64,000 nucleotides of DNA from Eisenbergiella sp963559585. Lineage in GTDB: Bacteria; Bacillota; Clostridia; Lachnospirales; Lachnospiraceae. The notes beneath the pieces are model-generated. The model made no database searches and was not told where the DNA came from. It worked only from the letters and a program-made list of their open reading frames with translations. Positions within the stretch are counted from its first letter, which is position 1. The number at the start of each line of letters is the position of its first letter. The position numbers were made by a program, and so were the translations under genes. Positions 51,140 to 59,312 of this stretch are shown here, in pieces. The DNA lies in contig CAUWLJ010000002.1 of the NCBI GenBank assembly GCA_963559585.1, forward strand, positions 35,998-99,997, in the 5' to 3' direction.

Positions 51140-52024
51140 ATGAAAACATACGACCGTCCCCTTTCCATACCCAAAAAGCTGGCCATGTTCAACGACGTTG
51201 CCGGATACGGGCGCTGCTCCACCACGGAAGCGCTTCCCATCATCAGCGCCATGGGCGTCCAGGCCTGCCTGGTTCCCACCTCCCTTTTCTCCAACCACAC
51301 CGGTTTTCCGCTGCATTTTATGCACGACTGTACGCCATATCTGCCGGATTACCTGCATGCCTGGGAGGAGCTTGGCCTGTCCTTTGACGGTATCTACTGC
51401 GGATTTCTGGGAAGCGCAGCCCAGATCGGGATCGTGCAGGAGTTTCGCTCTCTCCACCCTGAAGCTCTTTTCATTCTGGATCCGGTGATGGGGGATCACG
51501 GGAAGGCCTACCGCACCGTCACGCCGGAGCACTGCGCTGAAATGAAGGAGCTGCTTGCGGGCGCAGACATCATCACCCCCAACATCACGGAGGCCTGCCT
51601 CCTCACCGGCGTTCCCTACAGGGAAAGCAGATGGACTGCCCAGGAGCTTCGCCGGCTTGCCGGACAGCTCCACGCCATGGGACCCGCCCGGATCGTCATT
51701 ACCGGGCTGAGAGAGGGGCAGGATTATCTGAACTTTATTTCCTGCCAGGAGGACGCCTCCTCCTGCAGCGAACTGCTCCGCACCCACTCCGCCGGGCATT
51801 CCTGGCACGGAACCGGAGATATTTTCGCCTCCATCATCGCGGCGGATGCCCTGAATCAGGTTTCCTTCTCCAAATCCGTGGAAAAGGCGGCCTCCTTCGT
51901 CCGCACCTGCATCAGCGCCTCCATCCAGCTGGGCATCCCTGAGACGGACGGAGTGTGCTTTGAAAATTTCCTGGGGATGCTGACACATAATATCTATGGA
52001 AGCTGTACCCAAATCCCAGTTTGA
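51140..52024 (+). CDS. pdxK: Pyridoxal/pyridoxamine kinase
   Basis: This 294-residue enzyme of the PfkB-type vitamin kinase group phosphorylates pyridoxal, pyridoxine or pyridoxamine to the 5'-phosphate. Features are FNDVAGYGRCS near residue 17, LDPVMGDHGKAY with the metal-binding aspartate near 120, TPNITEACLL, and HGTGDIFAS, the anion-hole/catalytic Asp motif near 220. Together with the S component upstream it makes a B6 salvage unit. The start was placed at the ATG behind AAGGAACAGG; a longer frame has no support. Its stop is 11 bp before the DUF4317 gene. Confidence 0.88.
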   Translation: MKTYDRPLSIPKKLAMFNDVAGYGRCSTTEALPIISAMGVQACLVPTSLFSNHTGFPLHFMHDCTPYLPDYLHAWEELGLSFDGIYCGFLGSAAQIGIVQEFRSLHPEALFILDPVMGDHGKAYRTVTPEHCAEMKELLAGADIITPNITEACLLTGVPYRESRWTAQELRRLAGQLHAMGPARIVITGLREGQDYLNFISCQEDASSCSELLRTHSAGHSWHGTGDIFASIIAADALNQVSFSKSVEKAASFVRTCISASIQLGIPETDGVCFENFLGMLTHNIYGSCTQIPV

Positions 52025-52035
52025 AAGGATCGATC

Positions 52036-53211
52036 ATGAATAAAAAAGAAGTTCTGGAAATCAGAAAGCAGTACACACACGAGAAATGCTCCATCCTGCG
52101 CATCTGCGGCTGCTACGTGGATGGAGAGAAAAATATAAAAACCACCATGCGCGAGGCCTTCCTCTCCCTTCCCGAGGAGGAGACCTTCAAGTATTTCAAC
52201 ATTTTCAAGCAGACCCTGTCCGGCACGCTGGGCAAAAACCTGCTGAACCTGGAGTTCCCTCTGGAGGCTGAAAATCCCGGCGGCCCCCAGGAATTTCTGC
52301 TTCAGCTTAGGGACAGCCAGCTGAAGGACGATACGCTGCTGGAGGAGTTTTATAACCGGATCATTGAGAATTATTATTTCCCGGAAAATTATTACATCAT
52401 CCTGATCTATGCAGCCTACGATATTCCCGGCAAGTCCCTGGACGGAGAGGAAATGTTTGACGCCTCCGACGAGGTATACGAATACCTCCTGTGCAGCCTC
52501 TGCCCGGTGAAGCTGTCCAAGCCCGGCCTTTTCTACAATATGGAGCACAATCAGATCGAAAACCGGATCCGCGACTGGGTGGTGGACCCTCCGGTGAAGG
52601 GCTTCCTGTTCCCGGCCTTCAACGACAGAAGCAGCGACATCCACAGTATGCTGTATTTCTCCAAATCCGCCGAGGAGCTGCAGCCTGATTTCATGGAAAA
52701 GATGTTCGGTGCCGTCCTGCCTCTCACCGCCAAAACCCAGAAGGAGTCCTTCAACCTGCTCATCGAGGATACGCTGGGTGAGGAGGCGGACTACGAGACG
52801 GTGAGAAATATCCACGAGCACCTGACGGAGCTGTTGGAAGAAGCCAAGGATTCCCCCGACCCGGTGGTGCTCACCCAGCCCGACGTGAAGCGCCTGTTCG
52901 AGCTGAGCGGGGTCTCCGAGGAAAAAATGGAGCACTTCGATCAGGCCTTTACAGCCTCCGCAGGGGAAAAGGCGGAGCTGCTGGCCTCCAATATCGCCAG
53001 CGGGCGCACATTCAGTATCGAAACCCCAGACGTGGTGATCAAGGTGAACCCGGAACGGACGGATCTGATCGAGACTCGGATCATAGACGGGAAGCAGTGC
53101 CTGGTGATCACGGTGAACGATCACGTTGAGGTAAACGGAGTGAATGTTCGGACGATGGCTCCGCCTGCGGAAAATGAAGAGACAGATTTCCAGGCTACGG
53201 ATTTTACCTAG
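52036..53211 (+). CDS. DUF4317 family protein
   Basis: This 391-residue soluble protein matches the DUF4317 family of Firmicutes (EIRKQYTHEKCSILRICGCYVDGEK, FKYFNIFKQTLSGTLGKNLLNL). The family has no known function. No signal peptide, membrane segment or catalytic motif is evident; the middle is rich in acidic and aromatic residues, and the end holds a beta-rich stretch (VVIKVNPERTDLIETRIIDGK). It begins 11 bp after the pyridoxal kinase stop behind AAAGGATCG, so it probably shares that transcript. Any tie to B6 metabolism is only positional. Confidence 0.85.
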   Translation: MNKKEVLEIRKQYTHEKCSILRICGCYVDGEKNIKTTMREAFLSLPEEETFKYFNIFKQTLSGTLGKNLLNLEFPLEAENPGGPQEFLLQLRDSQLKDDTLLEEFYNRIIENYYFPENYYIILIYAAYDIPGKSLDGEEMFDASDEVYEYLLCSLCPVKLSKPGLFYNMEHNQIENRIRDWVVDPPVKGFLFPAFNDRSSDIHSMLYFSKSAEELQPDFMEKMFGAVLPLTAKTQKESFNLLIEDTLGEEADYETVRNIHEHLTELLEEAKDSPDPVVLTQPDVKRLFELSGVSEEKMEHFDQAFTASAGEKAELLASNIASGRTFSIETPDVVIKVNPERTDLIETRIIDGKQCLVITVNDHVEVNGVNVRTMAPPAENEETDFQATDFT

Positions 53212-53217
53212 AGCGTG

Positions 53218-53388
53218 TCACTCCTCCCGATCCTGCGGCAGCGGATGCCATGCCGGAGGCTTTCTGCCACGTGTGAACAGCTTTTTGATCCGCCCCAATA
53301 TCCCTTCTATGAAATGAAACCATAAGCTGCCTGCCAGAAACACAACCGCCAGAAACAGCAGAAACGCTCCCGCTTCTCCAATACCCAT
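53218..53388 (-). CDS. Small single-span membrane protein (56 residues)
   Basis: This short frame begins MGIGEAGAFLLFLAVVFLAG, continues to SLWFHFIEG and ends with a basic, proline-containing cytoplasmic-type tail (RIKKLFTRGRKPP). The hydrophobic helix covers about residues 8-26. The ATG follows GGGAGAGAAGG, and upstream is a GCTCCGG leader-like sequence plus a GAGCGTGTTTGAAAAT repeat. It is convergent with DUF4317, the stop codons being 6 bp apart. Function unknown; coding status rests on ribosome site and composition. Confidence 0.6.
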   Translation of the reverse strand: MGIGEAGAFLLFLAVVFLAGSLWFHFIEGILGRIKKLFTRGRKPPAWHPLPQDREE

Positions 53389-53521
53389 CCTTCTCTCCCT
53401 TCCGGAGCATTTTCAAACACGCTCCTGACCTCTGCCGCAGGGGAGACGCCGCCACGCGGCCCCTCCCCTGCGCTCTTCCCCTTTTGTCCTGCCACAATAC
53501 GAAGCTTCGGACAGTCTTTTC

Positions 53522-54007
53522 TTATTTTTTCGCAAAACGATTCAGAAAGAACTCGGTGAAAGCCGCCAGTTCTTCCTCCTGCGCCACATAAACATACAGC
53601 TTTTCATCCTCCAGCCAGTCATAGGCGTTGATACCGATATAGCTTTTTTTGTCCGGGTAAATGATAAAAGCATCCGTAGGGTACTTATTCCGATATGCCT
53701 TCAAAATTTCAGAACGGCGGTAGTATACGGGATCGCCGCAGCCGGAAAGCTCAGGCACCGTGGGAACCACAACGATCGTCTGATCGGCCTCCTTCCATCC
53801 CACGATTAAATTCCCGATTTTCGTTTTGCTTCCATGGACAAAGCCATAGTTGAAGCGGCCCACATCCTCGGTATATCCGAAAATCAGCCTGTAATCGTCT
53901 CCGTTCTCCACCACCTGATTAAACAGGACACGCATTTTCTGTGCGTTTGCTCTGCTCTTTTCCATGTCAATCTGGGGTCCCCTGAACAGTTTACTTAAAA
54001 ATCCCAT
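53522..54007 (-). CDS. Conserved hypothetical protein, 161 residues
   Basis: This is an unrecognised soluble protein. It begins MGFLSKLFRGP, an amphipathic start often used for membrane association, and is otherwise a mixed alpha/beta sequence with many tyrosines (VYYRRSEILKAYRNKYPTDAFIIYPDKKSY). No catalytic motif is apparent. A clear GCAGGAGG ribosome site precedes the ATG. It stands alone; the 234 bp between it and the TetR gene upstream show no obvious gene. Confidence 0.75.
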   Translation of the reverse strand: MGFLSKLFRGPQIDMEKSRANAQKMRVLFNQVVENGDDYRLIFGYTEDVGRFNYGFVHGSKTKIGNLIVGWKEADQTIVVVPTVPELSGCGDPVYYRRSEILKAYRNKYPTDAFIIYPDKKSYIGINAYDWLEDEKLYVYVAQEEELAAFTEFFLNRFAKK

Positions 54008-54241
54008 TCTCTTTTCCTCCTGCTCTTTCTGTGTTTCTATATGAAGCCAGGCCGGGCAGTGCCCGCAGCATCATAAACGAAGCCGCCCATAATAAGGGCA
54101 AATTTAAATATTTGTTTTTATTTTTCCTGAAAAGAAACAATCTGAACAGAACACCGAAGCAACAGGCTTTCAGCCTATGCCCGCAATCTCTCATTCAGAT
54201 AGATTTGCCGAAGTCCGTTCCTGCGCTCACATACCTTCCGT

Positions 54242-54874
54242 TTAAGGCTGCTTGGAACCATTACTGCCGGCTTTCAGCTTCTCCAGAGCGTCCACGATCG
54301 CATCAAGCTGAAAATCAACCGTCTCATCAGCAGCCTCGGAAACAAACAAGGGAAGCGAATCAGGAATCGCCCTGCGGATCACTATCGCCGTCAGGCTCAG
54401 ATTCGTAAACAGGTTAATCCTCTCTGTATCCGCCCTGATTCCAAAATTCTCCAGAATCTCTCCAAAAAGGCGGCGCTGCTTCCGGCGGAACTCCCGACAG
54501 CTTTCCTCCGACAGACGCCTGAAAAGCATCTGCTGTTCTTCAATCGTCAAAACGGCGATCCCGTTCTGCTCTCCATAACAGCAGGCGTAAAGGAACTGTT
54601 TCACAGCGTCCCGCCAGTTTAAAGCCGGATCGGCCATCAGCTTCTGCACATACGCAATGATTTTAGGCTGCTGCAGGTACAGTGTCTCAACCACCAGATC
54701 CTCCTTCGTTGGAAAGAAGGAATAGAAGAAGGTACGCGATATTCCCACTCTCTTGTAGATCTGCTCCACGGTTGTATGCTGTATCCCCTGCTTTGCCATC
54801 AGCTCAAGCCCGGCCATAACAAGCGAAGCCCTGATGTTCTCCCTCTGCTCCTCCGAATAAGCCACCTTTGGCAT
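54242..54874 (-). CDS. TetR-family transcriptional regulator
   Basis: This 210-residue regulator has an N-terminal helix-turn-helix at 10-60 (RASLVMAGLELMAKQGIQHTTVEQIYKRVGISRTFFYSFFPTKEDL is its pattern, given here in parts: IRASLVMAGLELMAKQG, TTVEQIYKRVGIS, TFFYSFFPTKEDL). The C-terminal helical domain would bind an unknown ligand. A perfect 9-bp palindrome lies 27 bp upstream of the ATG, suggesting autoregulation. The chosen ATG follows GGAGATGCAAAAGG; a longer frame would run across the palindrome. No obvious efflux target is adjacent. Confidence 0.85.
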   Translation of the reverse strand: MPKVAYSEEQRENIRASLVMAGLELMAKQGIQHTTVEQIYKRVGISRTFFYSFFPTKEDLVVETLYLQQPKIIAYVQKLMADPALNWRDAVKQFLYACCYGEQNGIAVLTIEEQQMLFRRLSEESCREFRRKQRRLFGEILENFGIRADTERINLFTNLSLTAIVIRRAIPDSLPLFVSEAADETVDFQLDAIVDALEKLKAGSNGSKQP

Positions 54875-54900
54875 CCTTTTGCATCTCCTCCCCATTTGCG

Positions 54901-54923
54901 CCTCAAACGGTGAACGTTTGAGG
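54901..54923. promoter_or_regulatory. Palindromic operator of the TetR regulator
   Basis: CCTCAAACG, 5 bp, CGTTTGAGG: a perfect 23-bp inverted repeat just upstream of the TetR start, in size and place typical of TetR autoregulatory sites. The 216-bp gap 54875-55090 otherwise contains AT-rich promoter-like sequence. Confidence 0.65.
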
Positions 54924-55090
54924 ACAGTGATAATAACGTAAAATACCTCCCTCGGCTTCATGGCGCAGGATTAAAAACACGCATCAGCCATGCACAATAA
55001 AAACAAACAATCAAATTTATCTTTATTTTAGCATGTCCAAAAGAATAGCGCAAGAACGAAATGAGGCCAGGCTTCCCGGTGGCCCACAGC

Positions 55091-55816
55091 CTACCGGGAA
55101 GCCTGACCTCCCCCTGCCTTATCCTCCGCCATCCGGTATCCCACACCGATCTCCGTCAGGATCAGCTGGGGTTCCGCCGGATTTTTTTCCAGCTTTCTGC
55201 GGATGTTGGCCATATTGACCCGCAGAATCCGGTTATTGTCATCCGCATAAGGCCCCCACACATGGGAAATGATGGAATCATAGGTCATCACCCGGCCTGA
55301 ATGACGGGACAGGAAGGAAACGATCTTATATTCCACCTGGGTCAGGTGCACCGGCTCCCCCTCCACCGTCACCAGTCTTCGCTCATAATCCACGCAGAGC
55401 CCTCCCGCACGGTAGGGTCGATCCGCCGCAGCTCCCAGGGCCATCCTGCTGCCATGGCGCAGGGCGGTGCGGATCCTGGCCATCAGCTCCGACGAACCAA
55501 ATGGCTTGGTGATGTAATCATCCGCCCCCAGATCCAGGGCAGTCACCTTTTCCTTCTCCTGGGTTCTGGCTGAAATCACGATGATAGGAATGGAGGTATA
55601 GTCCCGCACCCTTCGGATCACCTCCATGCCGTCAATATCCGGCAGTCCCAGATCCAGCAGGATCAGCTCGGGACACTGGGAGGCGGTCAGGGACAGTCCC
55701 TCCCTCCCCAGACCTGTGGTGATGGTCTTATAGCCCTGCGCTTTCAGCGTTGTAGCCATAAAATCACAGATATTTTTCTCATCCTCAATGATCAGAATGG
55801 TCATTTTAGCCTGCAT
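55091..55816 (-). CDS. Response regulator (KdpE/OmpR type)
   Basis: This 241-residue protein has a receiver domain (EDE at 11-13, phospho-acceptor D55 in LILLDLGLPD, the conserved Lys in ADDYITKPF) and a C-terminal winged helix (YKIVSFLSRHSGRVMTYDSIISHVWG). The receiver start NICDFMATTLKAQGY is KdpE-like. It overlaps the kinase gene by 11 bp, and GGAGACGGAGC precedes the ATG at 55816. No kdpFABC potassium pump is in the window, so the regulated genes lie elsewhere or the pair has been reused for another signal. Confidence 0.87.
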   Translation of the reverse strand: MQAKMTILIIEDEKNICDFMATTLKAQGYKTITTGLGREGLSLTASQCPELILLDLGLPDIDGMEVIRRVRDYTSIPIIVISARTQEKEKVTALDLGADDYITKPFGSSELMARIRTALRHGSRMALGAAADRPYRAGGLCVDYERRLVTVEGEPVHLTQVEYKIVSFLSRHSGRVMTYDSIISHVWGPYADDNNRILRVNMANIRRKLEKNPAEPQLILTEIGVGYRMAEDKAGGGQASR

Positions 55817-56900
55817 GCTCCGTCTCCTCTCTCGGCAGGGTAAAGCTGAACTGCGCCCCCTTTTCCAGATTTCTGGCACTGATGCTGCCTCCGTGGGCGG
55901 CGATAATGGTCTTGCAGATGGAAAGTCCGATCCCCATTCCCTTGTGTCCGTCAGCGCTCTCGCTCTCCGTCTGGCCCGTCCCGTCGAAAATGGTCTCCAG
56001 CCTTTCCGGCGCAATCCCCACTCCGTGATCCGTCACATAAAAAGTTACCTGATCCTCCCCGATGCCTGCCCGGCATTCCACCGGATCCGTGCTCCCCGCA
56101 TGGTAAACCGCATTTTCCATCAGATTCATCAGCACCTGCTCGATCAGGGTGGCGTCCATGGGGATCATCACAAATTCATCGGGAAGCAGAACCCGTATCT
56201 TCGCCTGGGGAAGCCTCTTTTTCAGGCGGAACACAGCCTCACTCATCACTTCCTCCACCGGCTCCATGGATTTGTTCACGCTGGCGGAGCCTTCCCGGAT
56301 CCGGGTCACAGCCAGCAGGTTTTCCACCATGTTCAGAAGCCAGTTGGCGTCCTCCCTGATATGGCTGACCAGATCCCGGCGCTCCCCGGCGTCAAGCATC
56401 TCCTCGTTTTCCAGATAGGAGCTGCTGGCTCCGATGATTCCGGTCAGAGGCGTGCGCAGATCGTGGGACACCGCCCGCAGAAGGTTGGCCCGCATTTTCT
56501 CCTTCTCCGCGTCCGCCAGAAGCTTCTCCCTCTCCGCCAGCTTGGCCGAGGTTTTTTTCATATGGGAGGCGGAAGCGCTGGTCAGGATGGAGACCACCAG
56601 CATACACAAAAACGTCACCGGATACCCGTCCAGTGTAAAATTGATCTGAAAATAGGGGTAAGTAAACAGGTAATTGATGCACACCACGCTCACCATGGCG
56701 CCGATAATCCCCGGAAGATACCCCTGCGTCACCCGGGAAATCAAAAGCAGCGCCAACGTATAAAACATGATCACGTTCACGCTCCTGTCCGTTATCTGCA
56801 TATACAGAAAAGCCGCAAGGGTCGCCGCGGAAAGGAGACCGGCTGTTACAGCCATGTCCTTTCCCGTGAGCCTTGCGTGTGAAAAAGCCTTCGTCCGCAT
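55806..56900 (-). CDS. KdpD-like sensor histidine kinase lacking the N-terminal sensor
   Basis: This 364-residue membrane kinase has four membrane helices of the DUF4118 type at about 15-108 (MAVTAGLLSAATLAAFLYM through VTFLCMLVVSILTSAS), a coiled linker, then the kinase core with H146 in AVSHDLRTPL, NLMENAVYHA and the G-box GMGIGLSICKTII. Full-length KdpD has some 350 additional N-terminal residues with a KdpD and a UspA-like domain, which are absent here. The ATG at 56900 follows GGAGGCAGAC. It probably senses osmotic or envelope state through its membrane part. Confidence 0.85.
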   Translation of the reverse strand: MRTKAFSHARLTGKDMAVTAGLLSAATLAAFLYMQITDRSVNVIMFYTLALLLISRVTQGYLPGIIGAMVSVVCINYLFTYPYFQINFTLDGYPVTFLCMLVVSILTSASASHMKKTSAKLAEREKLLADAEKEKMRANLLRAVSHDLRTPLTGIIGASSSYLENEEMLDAGERRDLVSHIREDANWLLNMVENLLAVTRIREGSASVNKSMEPVEEVMSEAVFRLKKRLPQAKIRVLLPDEFVMIPMDATLIEQVLMNLMENAVYHAGSTDPVECRAGIGEDQVTFYVTDHGVGIAPERLETIFDGTGQTESESADGHKGMGIGLSICKTIIAAHGGSISARNLEKGAQFSFTLPREETEHAG

Positions 56901-56973
56901 GTCTGCCTCCGTCATATGGGGAACGCCGCCGTTATTGTCTGCCGTCCCGGCAGCGGACAGTAAATGCCGCCGC

Positions 56974-57387
56974 TTACATTCCCTCAGGCATCACCACGGC
57001 CACGATGAAGTACACCACCAGCCCCATAATCCCCGCTCCCAGAAGGAGGCTCGCGCCGATCCAGAGCAGGCGCACCAGCGTGGGATCCCAGCCAAAATAT
57101 TCCGCAATCCCGGCGCACACGCCGCAGATCATTCTGTTGGTGCGGGACTTGTACAGCCTTCTTCCGGGAGTCCGTCCTGCACTGCCGTATCCGTTATTGT
57201 TGTAATACTGCCCGTCATAGCCCTGTCCGCAGCTTTGATCCTGATAGTTTTGGTTCTGATAATTCTGTCCCTGGCCATTCTGGCCTCCAAGGTCTCCGCC
57301 TCCGCAGCTCCACCCGTTTTGATCGAAACCACCGTTCTGGCCTGCGCTGCTGTCGGTATTGTATTGACCGTCATTGTATCCACTCAT
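56974..57387 (-). CDS. PspC-domain protein with Gly/Asn/Gln-rich N-terminus
   Basis: This is a 137-residue protein. Residues 1-75 are low complexity, rich in Gly, Asn, Gln and Tyr. Residues 80-137 form a PspC domain (RTNRMICGVCAGIAEYFGWDPTLVRLLW) with a membrane helix near the end. PspC proteins take part in the membrane stress response. It lies downstream of the DUF4097 and HAAS genes on the same strand, a recurring cluster in Firmicutes. The ATG follows GGAAGGAAAAT. Confidence 0.85.
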   Translation of the reverse strand: MSGYNDGQYNTDSSAGQNGGFDQNGWSCGGGDLGGQNGQGQNYQNQNYQDQSCGQGYDGQYYNNNGYGSAGRTPGRRLYKSRTNRMICGVCAGIAEYFGWDPTLVRLLWIGASLLLGAGIMGLVVYFIVAVVMPEGM

Positions 57388-57454
57388 ATTTTCCTTCCAT
57401 TCTGCCGCCTGCGCGGCTGCCTGCTGTAAGCTCTTTCAGCTTTATTATCCAATA

Positions 57455-58348
57455 TCAGTTCTCATTTGTAAAGGAGATTTCCACATTGCCTATGGAGCAG
57501 TTCAGGTCAATCTCTCTGTCCGCCCCATTATCCTGTTCCAGAGACAGCATCCCCGGCTTCCCGTCCATACCGTCCACCCTTATCGTTCCCATATCGGTGT
57601 TTATTCTGTAATTGTACGCTTCCCTGTGCTCCTCCAGCGCCAGACTGATGTCCCCCATGCTGCAGTCCCCGGCCAGATTTCCGGAAATCTCCCCACCATA
57701 GTACAGGTTTCCCGTTCCTACGTGAAAATACATCTCCTGCATTCTGGAATCGGAAATCTGAATTTCCCCCATGCCCAGGTTCCACTCTGCCTCATCCGCC
57801 TCCAGCCCGTCCACGCTGATCTCTCCGGCGCCAAGGCTTGAGAAAAGAGAATGGGTTTTCACCCCATGTACCTCAAGTCTTCCCGCACCCATTTCAAGGA
57901 AAAAATCTGACAGCAGAATTTCACCGGGAAGATACAGGGTAAGCTCCCCCTTTCCTGCCTCTGCGTCCGCCTCCGTCCTGGCCCTGATATACAGGCAGCC
58001 ATCCTCCACGTAGCACTGCAGCCTCTGAATATGGCGGCTCTCCAGTCTGGCTTCTTCATCATCAGAAGCCAAAACCCGAAAGTCTGCGTCCGTCAGGGAG
58101 GCGTTCAGACTGTGGATCTGCACATCCTCCAGCTCTTTTGTAAAATCTCCTCCCAGCACCGGGTATCCGCCGTTAAACTCTACCATTTCACCACCCTCAC
58201 TGCCGTAAAACCGGGGCTTTACCAGGCTGCCGATCAACTCATCCATCTGCTCCCTTCCCCCCATACATCTTCCCACAGCGGCGACTGCCATGCCAGCCGC
58301 TGCCAGAATCAAAGACAGGAGCAGAGAGATTCTGTATATTTTCTTCAT
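57455..58348 (-). CDS. DUF4097-type beta-repeat membrane-anchored protein
   Basis: This 297-residue protein has an N-terminal signal-anchor (ISLLLSLILAAAGMAVAAVG) and then repeated short beta strands of the DUF4097 adhesin-like type (HSLFSSLGAGEISVDGLEADEAEWNLGMGEI in outline: LGAGEISVDGL, LGMGEIQISDS, VGTGNLYYGG, CSMGDISLAL). Such proteins form a beta-helix outside the membrane and often accompany HAAS/DUF1700 proteins. The ATG at 58348 follows GGGGA. Function is unknown. Confidence 0.82.
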   Translation of the reverse strand: MKKIYRISLLLSLILAAAGMAVAAVGRCMGGREQMDELIGSLVKPRFYGSEGGEMVEFNGGYPVLGGDFTKELEDVQIHSLNASLTDADFRVLASDDEEARLESRHIQRLQCYVEDGCLYIRARTEADAEAGKGELTLYLPGEILLSDFFLEMGAGRLEVHGVKTHSLFSSLGAGEISVDGLEADEAEWNLGMGEIQISDSRMQEMYFHVGTGNLYYGGEISGNLAGDCSMGDISLALEEHREAYNYRINTDMGTIRVDGMDGKPGMLSLEQDNGADREIDLNCSIGNVEISFTNEN

Positions 58349-58424
58349 ATGAATTCCCCATTTCAAAGCGTAAGCGGCGGGGCGGGTCTGCCGCAGGGCA
58401 GGACACGCATCTGGCAGGGTGCTG

Positions 58425-59171
58425 TTATCGGACACCCTCCAGCCTCCTTTTTTCCATTTTCCGAAAAGGCATGCGGCACAGCTTCACCAGGCCGCGGAGC
58501 ATGGGCGGAATCACATGGAAGCATACCCATACCATAAAAACGGTCATGGCAAGCCCGACTCCGGCACAGATCAGTCCGCCTCCCAGCATGTAAACCGCCG
58601 CCGAGGGCACTACTGCCATCTTCATGAAAGCGGCTATACTCAGCCCGATTCCCACGCAGAAAACCACAGCTCCGGCAACAAGGATGCAGAAAAGAGCCAC
58701 GAGCACGCTGAATACCGCTGCCGCTGCAATCACCACCGCCGTCAGAGCTATGGGAAGCAGAACCGGCAGGAATAAAAGCAGTGCAAGAACCATGAGAACG
58801 ATCCCGCCTGCGCCTCTCCTCCGTCCAGGCTGCTGCCGGATAGAAGTCTGATTTCCATACGGTGGAGGGCCGCCGCAGGATAATGCGGCAGGAAAACCGT
58901 CTTCCCTCCGGCCGCCATCGTCCGGCCCCCGGGGGCTGTCCGTCTCAGCCAGCCCCCGCCGGATATCCTCCGCGGCCTGCTCCGGGGAGCCGAGAGCCTT
59001 CAATGCCGCCTTCTCCTTTTCTTTTCCCACGTCATCCAGATAATCCCTGTAATACTGCAGAGCCTCCTCCCGAACGGACTGGGGAAGATCCATCAAAAGC
59101 GCCCTCAGACGTTCCATAAATTCGTATCTGACGCCGTCCATTCCCGCACCGTCTGCATGCTGATCACTCAT
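58425..59171 (-). CDS. DUF1700/HAAS-domain membrane protein
   Basis: This 248-residue protein has an N-terminal helical HAAS domain (YEFMERLRALLMDLPQSVREEALQYYRDYLDD is the pattern, seen as MERLRALLMDLP and ALQYYRDYLDD), a Gly/Pro-rich linker, and four to five membrane helices from residue 130. HAAS proteins usually act with a PadR regulator, which is not present next to it. The ATG at 59171 follows GGAGGAAAGA. It is the first gene of the cluster with DUF4097 and PspC genes, behind a recognisable promoter. Confidence 0.82.
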   Translation of the reverse strand: MSDQHADGAGMDGVRYEFMERLRALLMDLPQSVREEALQYYRDYLDDVGKEKEKAALKALGSPEQAAEDIRRGLAETDSPRGPDDGGRREDGFPAALSCGGPPPYGNQTSIRQQPGRRRGAGGIVLMVLALLLFLPVLLPIALTAVVIAAAAVFSVLVALFCILVAGAVVFCVGIGLSIAAFMKMAVVPSAAVYMLGGGLICAGVGLAMTVFMVWVCFHVIPPMLRGLVKLCRMPFRKMEKRRLEGVR

Positions 59172-59228
59172 TCTTTCCTCCATGTGGGTATTTTAACCCC
59201 ACGGCTTCTGTTTCTGTTCCATAGCCAT

Positions 59229-59257
59229 ACTATAAAATACCGGCCAAATAGATACAA
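59229..59257 (-). promoter_or_regulatory. Promoter of the HAAS/DUF4097/PspC cluster
   Basis: On the minus strand TTGTAT and TATAGT are separated by 17 bp, about 58 bp upstream of the HAAS gene start. Confidence 0.5.
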
Positions 59258-59312
59258 GGAATAAACCAAAAAGAATCCCAAAATAAACCCTGATAAAAAG
59301 CGAAAAAAATTC

